Origin: an uncultured Dorea sp.
Lineage (GTDB): Bacteria > Bacillota > Clostridia > Lachnospirales > Lachnospiraceae
Direction: 5' to 3'
NCBI GenBank assembly: GCA_910586965.1
Contig: CAJUMF010000023.1
Span: forward strand, 1-60,422
DNA length: 60,422 nucleotides
The translations under genes and the position numbers were made by a program. This document shows, piece after piece, positions 1-8,932 of this stretch. Each line of letters starts with the position of its first letter. The stretch's first letter is position 1. The notes beneath the pieces were generated by a model that was not told where the DNA came from, made no database searches, and was given only the letters and a program-made list of their open reading frames with translations.

Positions 1-128
1 AAAGTATTGATTTTTCAAGGAGCAAATCCCATTTTTAATGTGGGAAGTTTGAGTACATAATAATTGTCCGTCCCCTGGATGAAACGCGCAAACTCCACGG
101 ATGACACAAAACAATTCAACTTTCCCAC

Positions 129-566
129 CTACACATACTGAATCGCCGCCGCAACCAGTTCCTCCATACTGTGAACAACCCGGTCATTATTTAAGACCCT
201 GATATCAAAATCTCCTTCTCCAAAATCCATCATATATCTAAGATTAATCGTCACGTCTTTTTTCTCGGCTATCCTCAAAAGCCACTTTGCACAATTGTTA
301 CCACAATTCGTGGCGTTAAATACCTTGTCCGGCCTGTTCTCAATCAGCATCAACGTCTTGACCCCACCGGACAAACCTGTCGGCGGTATTTTCCCCAATA
401 CCGGACTGTCTATCACACCGCCATCAATTACCTTTGACTTGTCGACCTCTGCAATCATCTCTACCGATAGTGGCGCCGTTATCCACTCATCATGATACAC
501 GTTTTTAATATACACCGACGTATTAAAAATCACGTCTTTCATGTCACCAAAAAAGATGTTTAACAT
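129..566 (-). CDS. DUF4869 family protein
   Basis: A 145-residue soluble protein that I match to DUF4869, a family of unknown function common in gut Clostridia. Family-like features are the N-terminal MLNIFFGDM, the segment DSPVLG, the LSGGVKTL motif and the CGNNCAKW motif. I placed the start at the ATG at 566 because GGGAG lies 8 bases upstream; an upstream in-frame start at 599 has no such site. It lies downstream of an hsdS scrap in an accessory region. No catalytic motif is evident and I assign no function. Confidence 0.75.
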   Translation of the reverse strand: MLNIFFGDMKDVIFNTSVYIKNVYHDEWITAPLSVEMIAEVDKSKVIDGGVIDSPVLGKIPPTGLSGGVKTLMLIENRPDKVFNATNCGNNCAKWLLRIAEKKDVTINLRYMMDFGEGDFDIRVLNNDRVVHSMEELVAAAIQYV

Positions 567-650
567 ATTACTTTCTCCCTTTACATCGCCATAGCTCATT
601 TACTTTCTGTTTTCGACCCTTGATTTATTCGCAATTACATACCTATAATG

Positions 651-731
651 TCACACAAACATATTTTGCATCATAAATTTCTTTATATTCCGCAATTCTT
701 CACACTTATGCCGGTGAAGACTTATAGCCCC
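651..731 (-). pseudogene. Orphan 3' fragment of a type I specificity subunit gene
   Basis: About 26 codons, read on the minus strand and closed by TGA, encode a peptide ending in KKFMMQNMFV with an upstream HRHKCEEL. The intact HsdS at 1619-2764 ends in KKYMLQNMFV with HQRKCDEL. The DNA is also similar (for example the shared ATGCAAAATATG-type end). There is no start codon and a TAA lies immediately upstream, so this is the C-terminal conserved region of a second hsdS copy whose body has been lost. It suggests past recombination or deletion at an hsdS cassette locus. Confidence 0.7.
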
Positions 732-737
732 TTACAC

Positions 738-968
738 TCATATCTCTGCCTGAATAATATGCCCAAAATTCATCTCATCTTTGAAAAGATCGTATATATA
801 TTCTGAACTTTCCAAATACAAACCTGTTTCCTTATCTTGCAACTTTTCAAATACTTCCGAATTGTAAAATTTATTCATTGCTTCATCGTATTCAATATTC
901 TGATCTGTAGCAAGCATATAAACAATATCCTGAACTATATATTCTATTAATTGGTCTTGTTTACTCAT
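738..968 (-). CDS. Small acidic hypothetical protein of the DUF3791/DUF3990 cluster
   Basis: A 76-residue acidic protein with no membrane segment or signal peptide. From memory, similar small proteins recur as the third gene behind DUF3791 and DUF3990 genes in Lachnospiraceae, but I know of no assigned function. The start at 968 is preferred because AGGTGG sits about 9 bases upstream, inside the 3' end of the preceding ORF. The tight packing implies one transcript with the two genes upstream, perhaps a toxin-antitoxin or defence-like set (inference). Confidence 0.55.
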   Translation of the reverse strand: MSKQDQLIEYIVQDIVYMLATDQNIEYDEAMNKFYNSEVFEKLQDKETGLYLESSEYIYDLFKDEMNFGHIIQAEI

Positions 969-969
969 A

Positions 970-1340
970 CTAATCATCCACCTTTCGCAAAAGCCTAATA
1001 CCCTTTTCCGTGTGAAAAGAATATTGTGAAGATGTTTTCTTATATATCATTCCTTTCAGTAATGTTTCAAAATCAATAATTTCATTTTCATACTGACGAA
1101 ATAGTAATGCCATATTATCATCTGCGACAGGACCGATAACAATATCGTATTTATTATCTTTGTTACACAGAGTATTCGCTTCATCTGTAAATGTTCTATT
1201 CCTATTATTCATTACAAATTTTGCCCATTCTTCTGTCGTTTGTATTCCAAAATCCATAATTTTAATGTCTGACATTTTTCTGAAGTCATCCTGTAGTTGA
1301 TACTTTCTATCACAACATTACTTCCATGGTATAGTCTCAC
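970..1340 (-). pseudogene. DUF3990 gene with internal deletion and frameshift
   Basis: The 3' part (970-1275) reads as the C-terminal half of DUF3990, with EEWAKFVMNNR and YDIVIGPVADD. The family's N-terminus, beginning with (V)RLYHGSN, is found in another frame from a GTG at 1340 that overlaps the DUF3791 stop. That frame runs only about 42 codons to a stop at 1212. The central part expected between these pieces (the DFGxGFY region) is missing. The gene therefore appears to have lost an internal segment out of frame. The C-terminal piece could still be made from the ATG at 1275, but no good ribosome site precedes it. Confidence 0.6.
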
Positions 1341-1555
1341 AGCACACCTCCGTTTTTACGGCATAACATTCCCAAATCTTCCACTATTGTTCCAAAATCT
1401 AATGTATGTTCCACTTCATAGTTTTCTTTTATAAAAGCAATACCTTTAAATTGAAAAAGATAACGGAATGATTCTTGTATACTGAGATTATGCTGTTGAG
1501 CAAATTCATTTACACACGCAACGGTAAAACCAATCTTTTTTTTCTGTTCACTCAT
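1337..1555 (-). CDS. DUF3791 domain protein
   Basis: A 72-residue protein matching DUF3791, seen in FTVACVNEFAQQHNLS, the F-x-Y-L-F-x-x-K-G-I segment and a C-terminal HTLDFGTIVEDL. GGGAGG lies 6 bases upstream of the ATG. DUF3791 genes are commonly found next to DUF3990 genes, as here, where the DUF3791 stop overlaps the DUF3990 GTG start. The function is unknown; an antitoxin-like role toward the DUF3990 product is a guess from gene arrangement only. Confidence 0.7.
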   Translation of the reverse strand: MSEQKKKIGFTVACVNEFAQQHNLSIQESFRYLFQFKGIAFIKENYEVEHTLDFGTIVEDLGMLCRKNGGVL

Positions 1556-1584
1556 TCAAAACCTCCCACTTTTCTATTCTTTTT

Positions 1585-1614
1585 ACTATTCGCATCCCTT
1601 CAAAATCTTGTCAA
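1585..1614 (-). promoter_or_regulatory. Candidate sigma-A promoter for the DUF3791 group
   Basis: On the minus strand a perfect TTGACA (1609-1614) is followed after 18 bases by AATAGT (1585-1590). It lies just downstream of the hsdS stop and upstream of the DUF3791 gene, so the trio may be transcribed separately from hsdMS. The -10 match is only partial. Confidence 0.4.
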
Positions 1615-1618
1615 TTAT

Positions 1619-2764
1619 TTAAACAAACATATTTTGCAACATATATTTCTTGATTTTCACTAATTCATCACACTTCCGCTGGTGAAGGGTGATGAGGTGG
1701 TCAAGGTATGTCAAATATCCTGAAATTCTCTTTTGCTCACTCAAACTTGGAATACAAACAACCTCATCATGAACATCATTTCGATTGAGAGTAGGCACAC
1801 CACTCCCAGTGCTAAAGCGCGATAGATCTAAACACTGGTACATATAATAGATGAATTTTTGATTGTTACCATAAAAGTTTGTAACCCACAATGTAGTGTT
1901 ATGGGGCCAATAGTCACCCTCTATATAGTGTAATTTTCCAATCGTACCAGAACGCCCAGTTACAATTCCTGGTCCTTCTACTTTATATTGCGAGTGATAT
2001 CCACCAATACCATTTGACATTACAACTGGATAAACGCCTTCTTCCATCTGACTTGTTGGAAGATCAAATCCCCTTTGCAATGGAGCAATATCTTTAACCT
2101 TACGCTGTTCCCAAGCGTCAGTAAAACCATCAAATCTAATCTCTGGAACATTCGTTCCGTTTTGTGGAAACATTTTTTGGAGCATATATTTTTTTAGTGT
2201 TTTTGTCTCTTCACACTTACGCTGGCGAAGGGTGATGAGGTGGTCGAGGTTTTTGAAATAGATACCGATTTGCTCTTGTTCCTGCACTTCTGGATATGGA
2301 ATATCTAATTCACGAATCTTCTTTAAAGACATAAATTTCTGAGTTCCTCCGTCCATTCCAGCAGATAATTGATTGGTCACATATCCTGTTTGAAGTGCCT
2401 GATATAAAAATTGATAATCAACATCTCCTGTATACTTTATGAGAGCCACATTTTTTATTGCGAAATCAGGCTCTTCACGGATCAAAGCTAGATTTCCAAT
2501 CGTCCCAATCATGCCCATAAGGATGTCATGTATATCAACTTTTGACCGCTTATTTATTTCCTCATAATCTTCGTCAGTAACATATTGAACATCATCATAA
2601 TTAATGCATCCATTGCTTACATTCTTTGAAGTTATAAACGGATGACCTTCTTGCACATACTTTGGTGAATCATGCGTACCATCTCTAACATCAGCTATAC
2701 CATTCAACTTACGCTGTTCCCAATCATCCTCATACCCCTTAAATCTTATCTTCGGCTTATTCAT
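1619..2764 (-). CDS. hsdS: Type I restriction-modification specificity subunit HsdS
   Basis: A 381-residue specificity subunit that selects the DNA target of the HsdM methylase. Two target-recognition halves are visible, each opened by a WEQRK-type segment (near residues 15 and 218) and each closed by a helix carrying RQRKC/HQRKC and KKYMLQ (near residues 187 and 364). This is the usual duplicated layout. Its ATG overlaps the hsdM stop as ATGA, so translation is coupled. A similar C-terminal scrap lies at 651-731, hinting at earlier exchange of specificity cassettes. No recombinase gene is seen nearby. Confidence 0.93.
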   Translation of the reverse strand: MNKPKIRFKGYEDDWEQRKLNGIADVRDGTHDSPKYVQEGHPFITSKNVSNGCINYDDVQYVTDEDYEEINKRSKVDIHDILMGMIGTIGNLALIREEPDFAIKNVALIKYTGDVDYQFLYQALQTGYVTNQLSAGMDGGTQKFMSLKKIRELDIPYPEVQEQEQIGIYFKNLDHLITLRQRKCEETKTLKKYMLQKMFPQNGTNVPEIRFDGFTDAWEQRKVKDIAPLQRGFDLPTSQMEEGVYPVVMSNGIGGYHSQYKVEGPGIVTGRSGTIGKLHYIEGDYWPHNTTLWVTNFYGNNQKFIYYMYQCLDLSRFSTGSGVPTLNRNDVHDEVVCIPSLSEQKRISGYLTYLDHLITLHQRKCDELVKIKKYMLQNMFV

Positions 2765-4368
2765 AACACTCCTCCCTCAGCCATCCCAATAAGTTCATCT
2801 AACTCTCTCATAATGGAATCATCCGAAGAGGTCAACTCCTTGAGAAGTGACACAAATTCCCCCTGAACTTTTTCAAGTTCCTCATCTGTCTTCTTCATAT
2901 CTGCCAGAAGGACATTCAGCTCTATCTCTTCTTCTTTCTCAAAGGTATCCACATACCTTGGAATATTAAGATTAAAGTCATTCTTTTCTATATCCTCAAA
3001 ACTCGCAAGAAAAGACTCTTTCTCCACCGTCTCCCTCTTATCATACAAGTCAATGACAGAATCAATATGTTCATCCGTCATCGCATTCTGCCTTTTGCCC
3101 TTTTCAAACTTCCGGGAGGCATCGATAAACAGGACATCCCTTCCCTCCCTGTGTTTCTTCAACACTACAATACAGGTAGGAATAGATGTGTTATAAAACA
3201 AATTTGCAGGCAATCCGATAACGGCATAAATATTTCCTGCCCGAAGTAATTTTTCCCTAATTTTCCCTTCCGCCGCCCCTCTGAACAATACGCCATGGGG
3301 CAACACAATAGCCATCGTACCATTATTTTTCAAATGGTACAGACCATGCAGCAAAAATGCATAATCCGCCTTCGACTTAGGCGCCAGCACTCCATAGTCG
3401 CCGAATCTCTCATCCTGCAAAAATCCGGATGCCGCGCTCCACTTTGCGGAATACGGAGGATTCATAAGTACCATATCAAAATTCGTCTCCTCCCCGGTAG
3501 GCCAGTCTCCATCCAGAGTATCACCATTATGGAGAATTTGATTCTCCGGGACAATCCCATGCAAGAACATATTCATTCTCGCAAGGTTATAGGTAGACGT
3601 CATCAGCTCCTGCCCATAGTACTTAATATAACCCGGTTCTTTCGCATATTTCTTTGCATTTAAAAGCAGTGAGCCGGAACCCATACAAGGATCATACACA
3701 GATAATCCCCGTTTCGTCTCCTGCCCTGCTATGGCTATTTTCGTCAATATCTTAGACACCGCCTGCGGCGTATAGAATTCCCCCGCTTTCTTTCCAGTCT
3801 CAGAGGCAAACTGACCGATTAGATATTCATATGCATTTCCAAGCACATCCGCATCGGAATTCAGCAGATCAGCCTGATCGATTTCCTTGATCAAACTTGA
3901 GATTGTATCACTTTGTCTCTGGTCCCCCGTTCCCAGACGATTAGAATACAAGTCGATATCTGTAAACAAATCCGCAAACAGAGTATCGCTCTGCTCAATA
4001 TTATTAAATGCCTTCTGCAGTTGTTCACGATTAAATAAATTATTTCTCGCCGCATCCGCAAAACAGGTATATGTCAAATCAGGCTCAATCACATAATGGC
4101 ATTCCACCTTAAGCTGCTCCTTCAGTTCTTCCGCGCTCTCATCTTCCAGCGCCTCCCTGTAAGCCCCTAACGCAGCTTTTATCGATTCCGGCTTTTCATC
4201 AAAAAGCAAATCATAAGTCTTGATCAAAAATGAATCCGATAGATACTTGTAGAACACCATTCCCAGCAAATAATCTTTATACTCATTTGCATCCATTTTA
4301 GAGCGGAGTATATCTGCCCCGCTCCATAATACGCTAATCAGCTCTTTACTGTTTTCCAATTCAGCCAC
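2761..4368 (-). CDS. hsdM: Type I restriction-modification DNA methylase HsdM
   Basis: An adenine-N6 DNA methyltransferase subunit of about 535 residues. An N-terminal HsdM helical bundle (from SVLWSGADILR) is followed by the SAM-binding segment YDPCMGSGSLL (near residue 230) and the catalytic NPPY (near 305). I chose the GTG at 4368, which has GGAGG 8 bases upstream; a TTG at 4395 would add nine residues and overlap the upstream gene. It forms an operon with hsdS and the AAA/PD-(D/E)XK gene. No hsdR is present in the window, so restriction activity is uncertain; a methyl-only role or a distant hsdR are both possible. Confidence 0.93.
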   Translation of the reverse strand: MAELENSKELISVLWSGADILRSKMDANEYKDYLLGMVFYKYLSDSFLIKTYDLLFDEKPESIKAALGAYREALEDESAEELKEQLKVECHYVIEPDLTYTCFADAARNNLFNREQLQKAFNNIEQSDTLFADLFTDIDLYSNRLGTGDQRQSDTISSLIKEIDQADLLNSDADVLGNAYEYLIGQFASETGKKAGEFYTPQAVSKILTKIAIAGQETKRGLSVYDPCMGSGSLLLNAKKYAKEPGYIKYYGQELMTSTYNLARMNMFLHGIVPENQILHNGDTLDGDWPTGEETNFDMVLMNPPYSAKWSAASGFLQDERFGDYGVLAPKSKADYAFLLHGLYHLKNNGTMAIVLPHGVLFRGAAEGKIREKLLRAGNIYAVIGLPANLFYNTSIPTCIVVLKKHREGRDVLFIDASRKFEKGKRQNAMTDEHIDSVIDLYDKRETVEKESFLASFEDIEKNDFNLNIPRYVDTFEKEEEIELNVLLADMKKTDEELEKVQGEFVSLLKELTSSDDSIMRELDELIGMAEGGVL

Positions 4369-4384
4369 TTCATTTTCCTCCGTA

Positions 4385-6067
4385 CTATCTCCCAATCAAT
4401 ACTTTCTTCCCGCAAAATGCGAACCCGTACTTTCGTATTTTTCCTTCCGGAATCCCCTTTGCCGTCAACGCCGCCGCATAATTTTTCTCTTCTATCTGAG
4501 CAAGAGCCGCCCGAACCGTATCCGAAAGCTCCTTTTCTTCCTCGCTGTCCTGAACCTTAAATTCCAGAATCATCCCATCATCCTTTGACTCCCTCGGCTC
4601 CAGCATCACATCATATCTACCGAACCCGCTCTCCCGGTTGGAAGTGACCACATACCTGTCCGCAAGCTCCGCCATAAGCCCAAGCACAAAGCCATGGTAA
4701 AATCTTTCCGGCTCCTCTTCCGACGGTTTCTTCCCCGTATCGAAATAACTGAACGTCTCCATGCTCACCTTATTCATATATACATTCATAGCCTTCAGGT
4801 CATTTAAAAGCAGCGCCTTGATAAAGTTATTATAATGGCTGTTCATCGAAAACCAATCCCGGATCATACGCTCGAACATCACCCTGACTTCCTTATTCGT
4901 CAGCGCCAGCTCATAATACTGCCGCCCCGTCCTCTCCACGAACTCTGTCCTGACAACCTTAAGATAGCCGCTGGCAACCAAGAGGCTCCACACCGCATCC
5001 TGCCTCGTGCTAAGCTGACCGAACACAATCTGCTCATCAATCTCAGCACCAATCGTTTCCCCCTGCAGCAGCCGCTCAAACTGCCGTTTGTTCTCGCCGT
5101 CGCCCTCTCTGACGAGCTTTCCCACCAGACTGTTAGAACTCGTATTAGCCCAGTACAAACCGATTTTTTCCGAATCCAAATAATTAATAATCGACCATGG
5201 GTTATAAATATCTTCCGTTTTCCCAAATACGAATCCATCATACCAAGCCTTTACCTGCAGTTTCTTGTCTGACAGTCCAAATTCCTCCAACGCATTAAAC
5301 ACTTCTGTTTCCGTAAAACCAAAAGCCGTCTCATATTTATCCGAAGTTGTCGTAACTACCTTTAGATTATTCAGATCCGAGAAAATCGACTCCTTGCTCA
5401 CCCTCGTAATCCCGGTCAGCAGCGCCCGCTCCAGATACGGATTCGTCTTAAACGTCGCATTGAACAGACTCCTTATAAACTCCACCAGCTCATCCCAGTA
5501 ATCATACACATACGCCTCCTGCATCGGCGTATCATATTCGTCCAGAAGAATGATCACCTTTTTCCCATAATACCGCATCAGATAATCCGACAAAGCCCTC
5601 AGGGTGCTGACCGCTATATACTTATCCATCTCGGCAGACACCTGCCTGTACAGCGCCTTCTCATCGTCGTTCAGCAAGTCGCCCTCAAGCAGGAAATCAC
5701 ACTGATTATATATCTCCTTGATCAGATAGCAGATTTCCTTCTGGGCATCCGAAAAAGAAGTCGCCTTTACTCTGGCAAAGCTTAAGGCAATCACCGGATA
5801 TGTTCCCTGCAGCCCGCGGTATTTTTCATCCTTCCATACAGACAATCCTTCAAACAAATCTCCTCTGCCCGCATATTTTACAGAGAAAAACTGCTCCGTC
5901 ATACTCATGTTCAGTGTTTTCCCAAATCTTCTCGGGCGGGTGATCAGCGTCACAATATCCCTGGCCTCCCACCATTCCCTGATAAAATGAGTCTTATCCA
6001 CATAAAAAATATTCTCTTTTATGACAGTCTCAAAGTCCTGATGTCCGATTCCTACAACTCTTTCCAT
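4385..6067 (-). CDS. AAA-ATPase_like / PD-(D/E)XK superfamily protein (DUF1703 type)
   Basis: A 560-residue protein of the AAA-ATPase_like plus PD-(D/E)XK (DUF1703) family. The N-terminal FxVDKTxxI segment is followed by a P-loop-like RRFGKT (46-51), and a Walker B-like LLDEYDTP lies at 174-181. The C-terminal 80 residues hold a nuclease-type core: Asp near 483 in RYDVMLEP and ILEFKVQ (EFK 502-504). Members are abundant in anaerobes, often in many copies, with unclear function. It ends 16 bases before hsdM and reads the same way, so it may be co-transcribed. Whether it replaces or assists HsdR is inference only. Confidence 0.85.
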   Translation of the reverse strand: MERVVGIGHQDFETVIKENIFYVDKTHFIREWWEARDIVTLITRPRRFGKTLNMSMTEQFFSVKYAGRGDLFEGLSVWKDEKYRGLQGTYPVIALSFARVKATSFSDAQKEICYLIKEIYNQCDFLLEGDLLNDDEKALYRQVSAEMDKYIAVSTLRALSDYLMRYYGKKVIILLDEYDTPMQEAYVYDYWDELVEFIRSLFNATFKTNPYLERALLTGITRVSKESIFSDLNNLKVVTTTSDKYETAFGFTETEVFNALEEFGLSDKKLQVKAWYDGFVFGKTEDIYNPWSIINYLDSEKIGLYWANTSSNSLVGKLVREGDGENKRQFERLLQGETIGAEIDEQIVFGQLSTRQDAVWSLLVASGYLKVVRTEFVERTGRQYYELALTNKEVRVMFERMIRDWFSMNSHYNNFIKALLLNDLKAMNVYMNKVSMETFSYFDTGKKPSEEEPERFYHGFVLGLMAELADRYVVTSNRESGFGRYDVMLEPRESKDDGMILEFKVQDSEEEKELSDTVRAALAQIEEKNYAAALTAKGIPEGKIRKYGFAFCGKKVLIGR

Positions 6068-6140
6068 ATCTCCCGCCCCCTTTTCTTTCTATTTTTAATT
6101 ATAACCCATCCACAAAGATTTGTATACTTTCACCTTTTAT

Positions 6141-8135
6141 CTACCCCACAATCCGATAATACTCCCTTGCCGTCACCCCAAACACCGCCGCATAGAACAC
6201 CGCGAACACAGCCACCGTCGCCACCGTACACATCAAAAACAGCGGCACATTCACCATATTAAGGACTGCCAGAAGTTTCGTGATCACCTTAAACGCCGCC
6301 GCGATATGCACCACTGCTGCCGCCAGCGGCAGGAAGAATACCATCAGCACCTGGCTGCGGATAGACTGCCTAACCTCCTTCTTGCTCATGCCCACTTTCT
6401 GCATGATCTGGTAACGCTCCCTGTCGTCATACCCTTCCGATATCTGCTTATAGTAGATGATAAGGACCGTCGCCATCAAAAACATAAGCCCGAGATACAT
6501 CCCGATAAAAAACAGCCCGCCGTACACATAGTAAAATGACTCCCGCTCAATCTCACGCCCGTCGCAGTAAGACTCCGGCACTTCCTTTTTCATGCGTTCC
6601 CTGATGGCCGCCTCCGCTTTCCGGCAGCCTTTTGCCTCGCCCTCCAGGTCAAGGCAGACCTTGTACTGTACCTTCATCTCTTCAAGCTGGTCATACTCCT
6701 TGCTCAGCCTGTCGTAAACCGCATCCAGGAATCTTTGTATCTGCGCCTCATCCTTCACGATGACATAGCAGCCGCCCACAATCCTCGAATCATTCTTTTC
6801 CTCCAGGGAAAATGTCTTAAGCTCCTCCGCCACCCGGTAAGGCTCACCCGCTATCCGAATGCTGTTCCCAACCTCTTCTGCATTCCTGTCCGGATTGTAC
6901 AGGAGCACCTCGTCTTCATCAAGGCTTGCCGTGCGCCCCTCAATCACATTGTAATCCGCAAGAGGAATTATTTTGAGTTCACAGATATCCGGATTTCCGC
7001 TGTATACATCTTCATCCGCCGCAATCTTAAACTCATTGCCGTCCTTAAGCGTCACTGCGCTGCCGTAATGATATTCCATCCGCTCCTTCTGCCGGACACC
7101 GGCATTTCCTGTCTCCTTATCGATGATACGGAGCATCTTCTCCTCCTTCTCCCTGTCCGGATTGAAAGAAGTCGCCTCAAACTCCCTGGGGTACCTCGTT
7201 GTTAAAATGTCATCCATCCCCATGTACATACATATAGTCGTGGAAATCATCACCAGCACCATGGTACTTAAGATACAGATATTGGCAAGCCCCACCGCAT
7301 TCTGTTTCATCCGGTATATCATGCCGGACACCGCCGTAAAATACTTTGTGTGATAGTAAAAATTCTTTTTCTTTTTCAGCATCTTAAGGAAAGCGACGCT
7401 CCCCGCCACGAACAGCGCATAAGTGCCGAGGATTACGCACACCACCGCCACAAAAAACAGCTGGATTGCCGCCAGCGGCGACTCCGTGCTAAGCGCCACA
7501 TAATAGCCGTACCCCACCAGCAAAATGCCTGCTGCCGCAAGCACCCACTTCGTCTTCGGCTCCCGCTCCCCCTCATGGCCGCCCCGAAGGAGCTCCACAG
7601 GATTCGAAAGCTTAATCTGCCAGAGATTGTAGCCCAAAGTCATCCCGAAGATGACCGCGAACAAAATCAGCGTATGGAGGACCGCCGCCCCTGACACGGC
7701 AAATTCCATATTTACATCATAGTGCAATATCTTAAGCAACACAAGCCACATCAGCTTTCCCGTAAGGATTCCCCCGGCGATGCCGCCGCCGATACTAATC
7801 ATTACCGTAAGCAGCGTCTCCACCAGGAACATCTTCGCGATGTGTCCCTTTCCCATGCCAAGGATATTGTACATGCCCACTTCCTTCTTCCTGCGTTTCA
7901 TAAGAAAGCTGTTGGTATAGAACAAGAAAATGACGGAAAATATCTGGACGACCACCACCGCATAAGAAAGTACCTCCTGCACATTTCCATCCCCCACACT
8001 GCTGTTTCGCGAAAGGGCATCAATGATGTAATACATCATCACCGTAAGGACGGATGTCAGGACATACGGAACATAAGTCTTACGGTTATTCTTAAGATTC
8101 GTCACCGCAAGCCTTGAATGAACAGACCTATTCAT
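6141..8135 (-). CDS. bceB: BceB-type ABC transporter permease (FtsX-like)
   Basis: A membrane permease of about 664 residues for a peptide-antibiotic sensing and detoxification transporter. Hydrophobic segments and a large extracytoplasmic region (about residues 310-520) between helices fit the BceB/VraG layout, with an FtsX-like domain in each half. I placed the start at ATG 8135, with GGAGGTG upstream inside bceA; a GTG at 8144 is the alternative. It overlaps the bceA end by 8 bases, implying coupling. In this family the extracytoplasmic loop binds lipid-II-cycle targets and the permease signals to the partner kinase BceS, here at 10622-11659. Confidence 0.85.
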   Translation of the reverse strand: MNRSVHSRLAVTNLKNNRKTYVPYVLTSVLTVMMYYIIDALSRNSSVGDGNVQEVLSYAVVVVQIFSVIFLFYTNSFLMKRRKKEVGMYNILGMGKGHIAKMFLVETLLTVMISIGGGIAGGILTGKLMWLVLLKILHYDVNMEFAVSGAAVLHTLILFAVIFGMTLGYNLWQIKLSNPVELLRGGHEGEREPKTKWVLAAAGILLVGYGYYVALSTESPLAAIQLFFVAVVCVILGTYALFVAGSVAFLKMLKKKKNFYYHTKYFTAVSGMIYRMKQNAVGLANICILSTMVLVMISTTICMYMGMDDILTTRYPREFEATSFNPDREKEEKMLRIIDKETGNAGVRQKERMEYHYGSAVTLKDGNEFKIAADEDVYSGNPDICELKIIPLADYNVIEGRTASLDEDEVLLYNPDRNAEEVGNSIRIAGEPYRVAEELKTFSLEEKNDSRIVGGCYVIVKDEAQIQRFLDAVYDRLSKEYDQLEEMKVQYKVCLDLEGEAKGCRKAEAAIRERMKKEVPESYCDGREIERESFYYVYGGLFFIGMYLGLMFLMATVLIIYYKQISEGYDDRERYQIMQKVGMSKKEVRQSIRSQVLMVFFLPLAAAVVHIAAAFKVITKLLAVLNMVNVPLFLMCTVATVAVFAVFYAAVFGVTAREYYRIVG

Positions 8136-8895
8136 GCTTTCCACCTCCCGTCGCCAGCACCGTCAGCGTATCGGAAATCTTCTGGTACATCTGCTCATTG
8201 GAAAGATTGCCCCGGTAAAGCTGGTGGAACACCTCTCCATCCTTGATAAACAGAATCCTGTCCGCGCTGCTCGCCGCCTTCACGCTGTGGGTCACCATAA
8301 GGATGGTCTGCCCGTCCTCATGAATCCGCGCAAACAACCCCATAAGCTCATCCGCCGCCTTCGAGTCAAGGGCTCCCGTCGGCTCGTCCGCCAGGATAAG
8401 CTGCGGTTTCGTAATCAACGCCCTCGCTGCCGCCGCCCGCTGTTTCTGCCCACCGGACACCTCGTACGGATACTTTTCCAAAAGCTCCTCAATCCCAAGC
8501 GTCTTTGCAATCGGCGCAAGCCGCTTTTCCATCTCGTCATACTTCTTTCCAGAAAGTACCAGCGGAAGAAAGATATTGTCCTTAAGAGAAAACGTATCCA
8601 GAAGATTAAAGTCCTGAAACACGAACCCCAGGTTCTGCCTCCGAAACGCCGCCAGCTCCCGCTCCTTCACCTGCGCCAGGTCGCGCCCTTTAAGCAATAC
8701 CTTGCCACCGCTTGGCTTATCAAGCGCCGCCAGTATATTAAGCAGCGTCGTCTTCCCCGAGCCGGACTCCCCCATGATTGCCACATACTCCCTCGGCTCC
8801 ACGGAAAAATTCACATCCCTGAGGGCCTCCACCTGATTGCCGCCGAAACGGGCGGTATATATCTTTCTCACATTTTTCACATCCAATAGTGCCAT
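8128..8895 (-). CDS. bceA: BceA-type ABC transporter ATP-binding protein
   Basis: A 255-residue ABC ATPase of the MacB/LolD/BceA class. Visible motifs are Walker A GESGSGKTT (43-51), a Q-loop in FVFQDFNLL, the signature VSGGQKQR, Walker B ILADEPTGALD and the H-loop VTHS. It pairs with the overlapping permease gene. Family knowledge assigns the pair to resistance against cell-wall-active peptides such as bacitracin; the substrate here is unknown. A promoter and an inverted repeat lie directly upstream, so it is probably transcribed apart from the kinase genes. Confidence 0.88.
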   Translation of the reverse strand: MALLDVKNVRKIYTARFGGNQVEALRDVNFSVEPREYVAIMGESGSGKTTLLNILAALDKPSGGKVLLKGRDLAQVKERELAAFRRQNLGFVFQDFNLLDTFSLKDNIFLPLVLSGKKYDEMEKRLAPIAKTLGIEELLEKYPYEVSGGQKQRAAAARALITKPQLILADEPTGALDSKAADELMGLFARIHEDGQTILMVTHSVKAASSADRILFIKDGEVFHQLYRGNLSNEQMYQKISDTLTVLATGGGKHE

Positions 8896-8932
8896 ATGCT
8901 TTTCCTTCCTTTCAAATTCATTTTCTGGCTCT

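Noticed and set aside
1..128. Possible gene or terminator at the left edge
   Set aside because: Only a weak five-base stem (TCCCA/TGGGA) and no supported reading frame are seen.
1619..2764. Short similar stretches within hsdS as an external repeat or CRISPR-like array
   Set aside because: They are the two conserved regions of one specificity subunit. I saw no CRISPR array anywhere in the window.
4369..4395. A TTG start that would extend HsdM by nine residues
   Set aside because: The GTG at 4368 has a much better ribosome site and fits the usual family N-terminus.
8134..8889. A 251-codon plus-strand ORF opposite bceA
   Set aside because: It is the antisense shadow of a well-conserved ABC ATPase gene; the product is Arg/Leu/His-rich with no recognisable domain.
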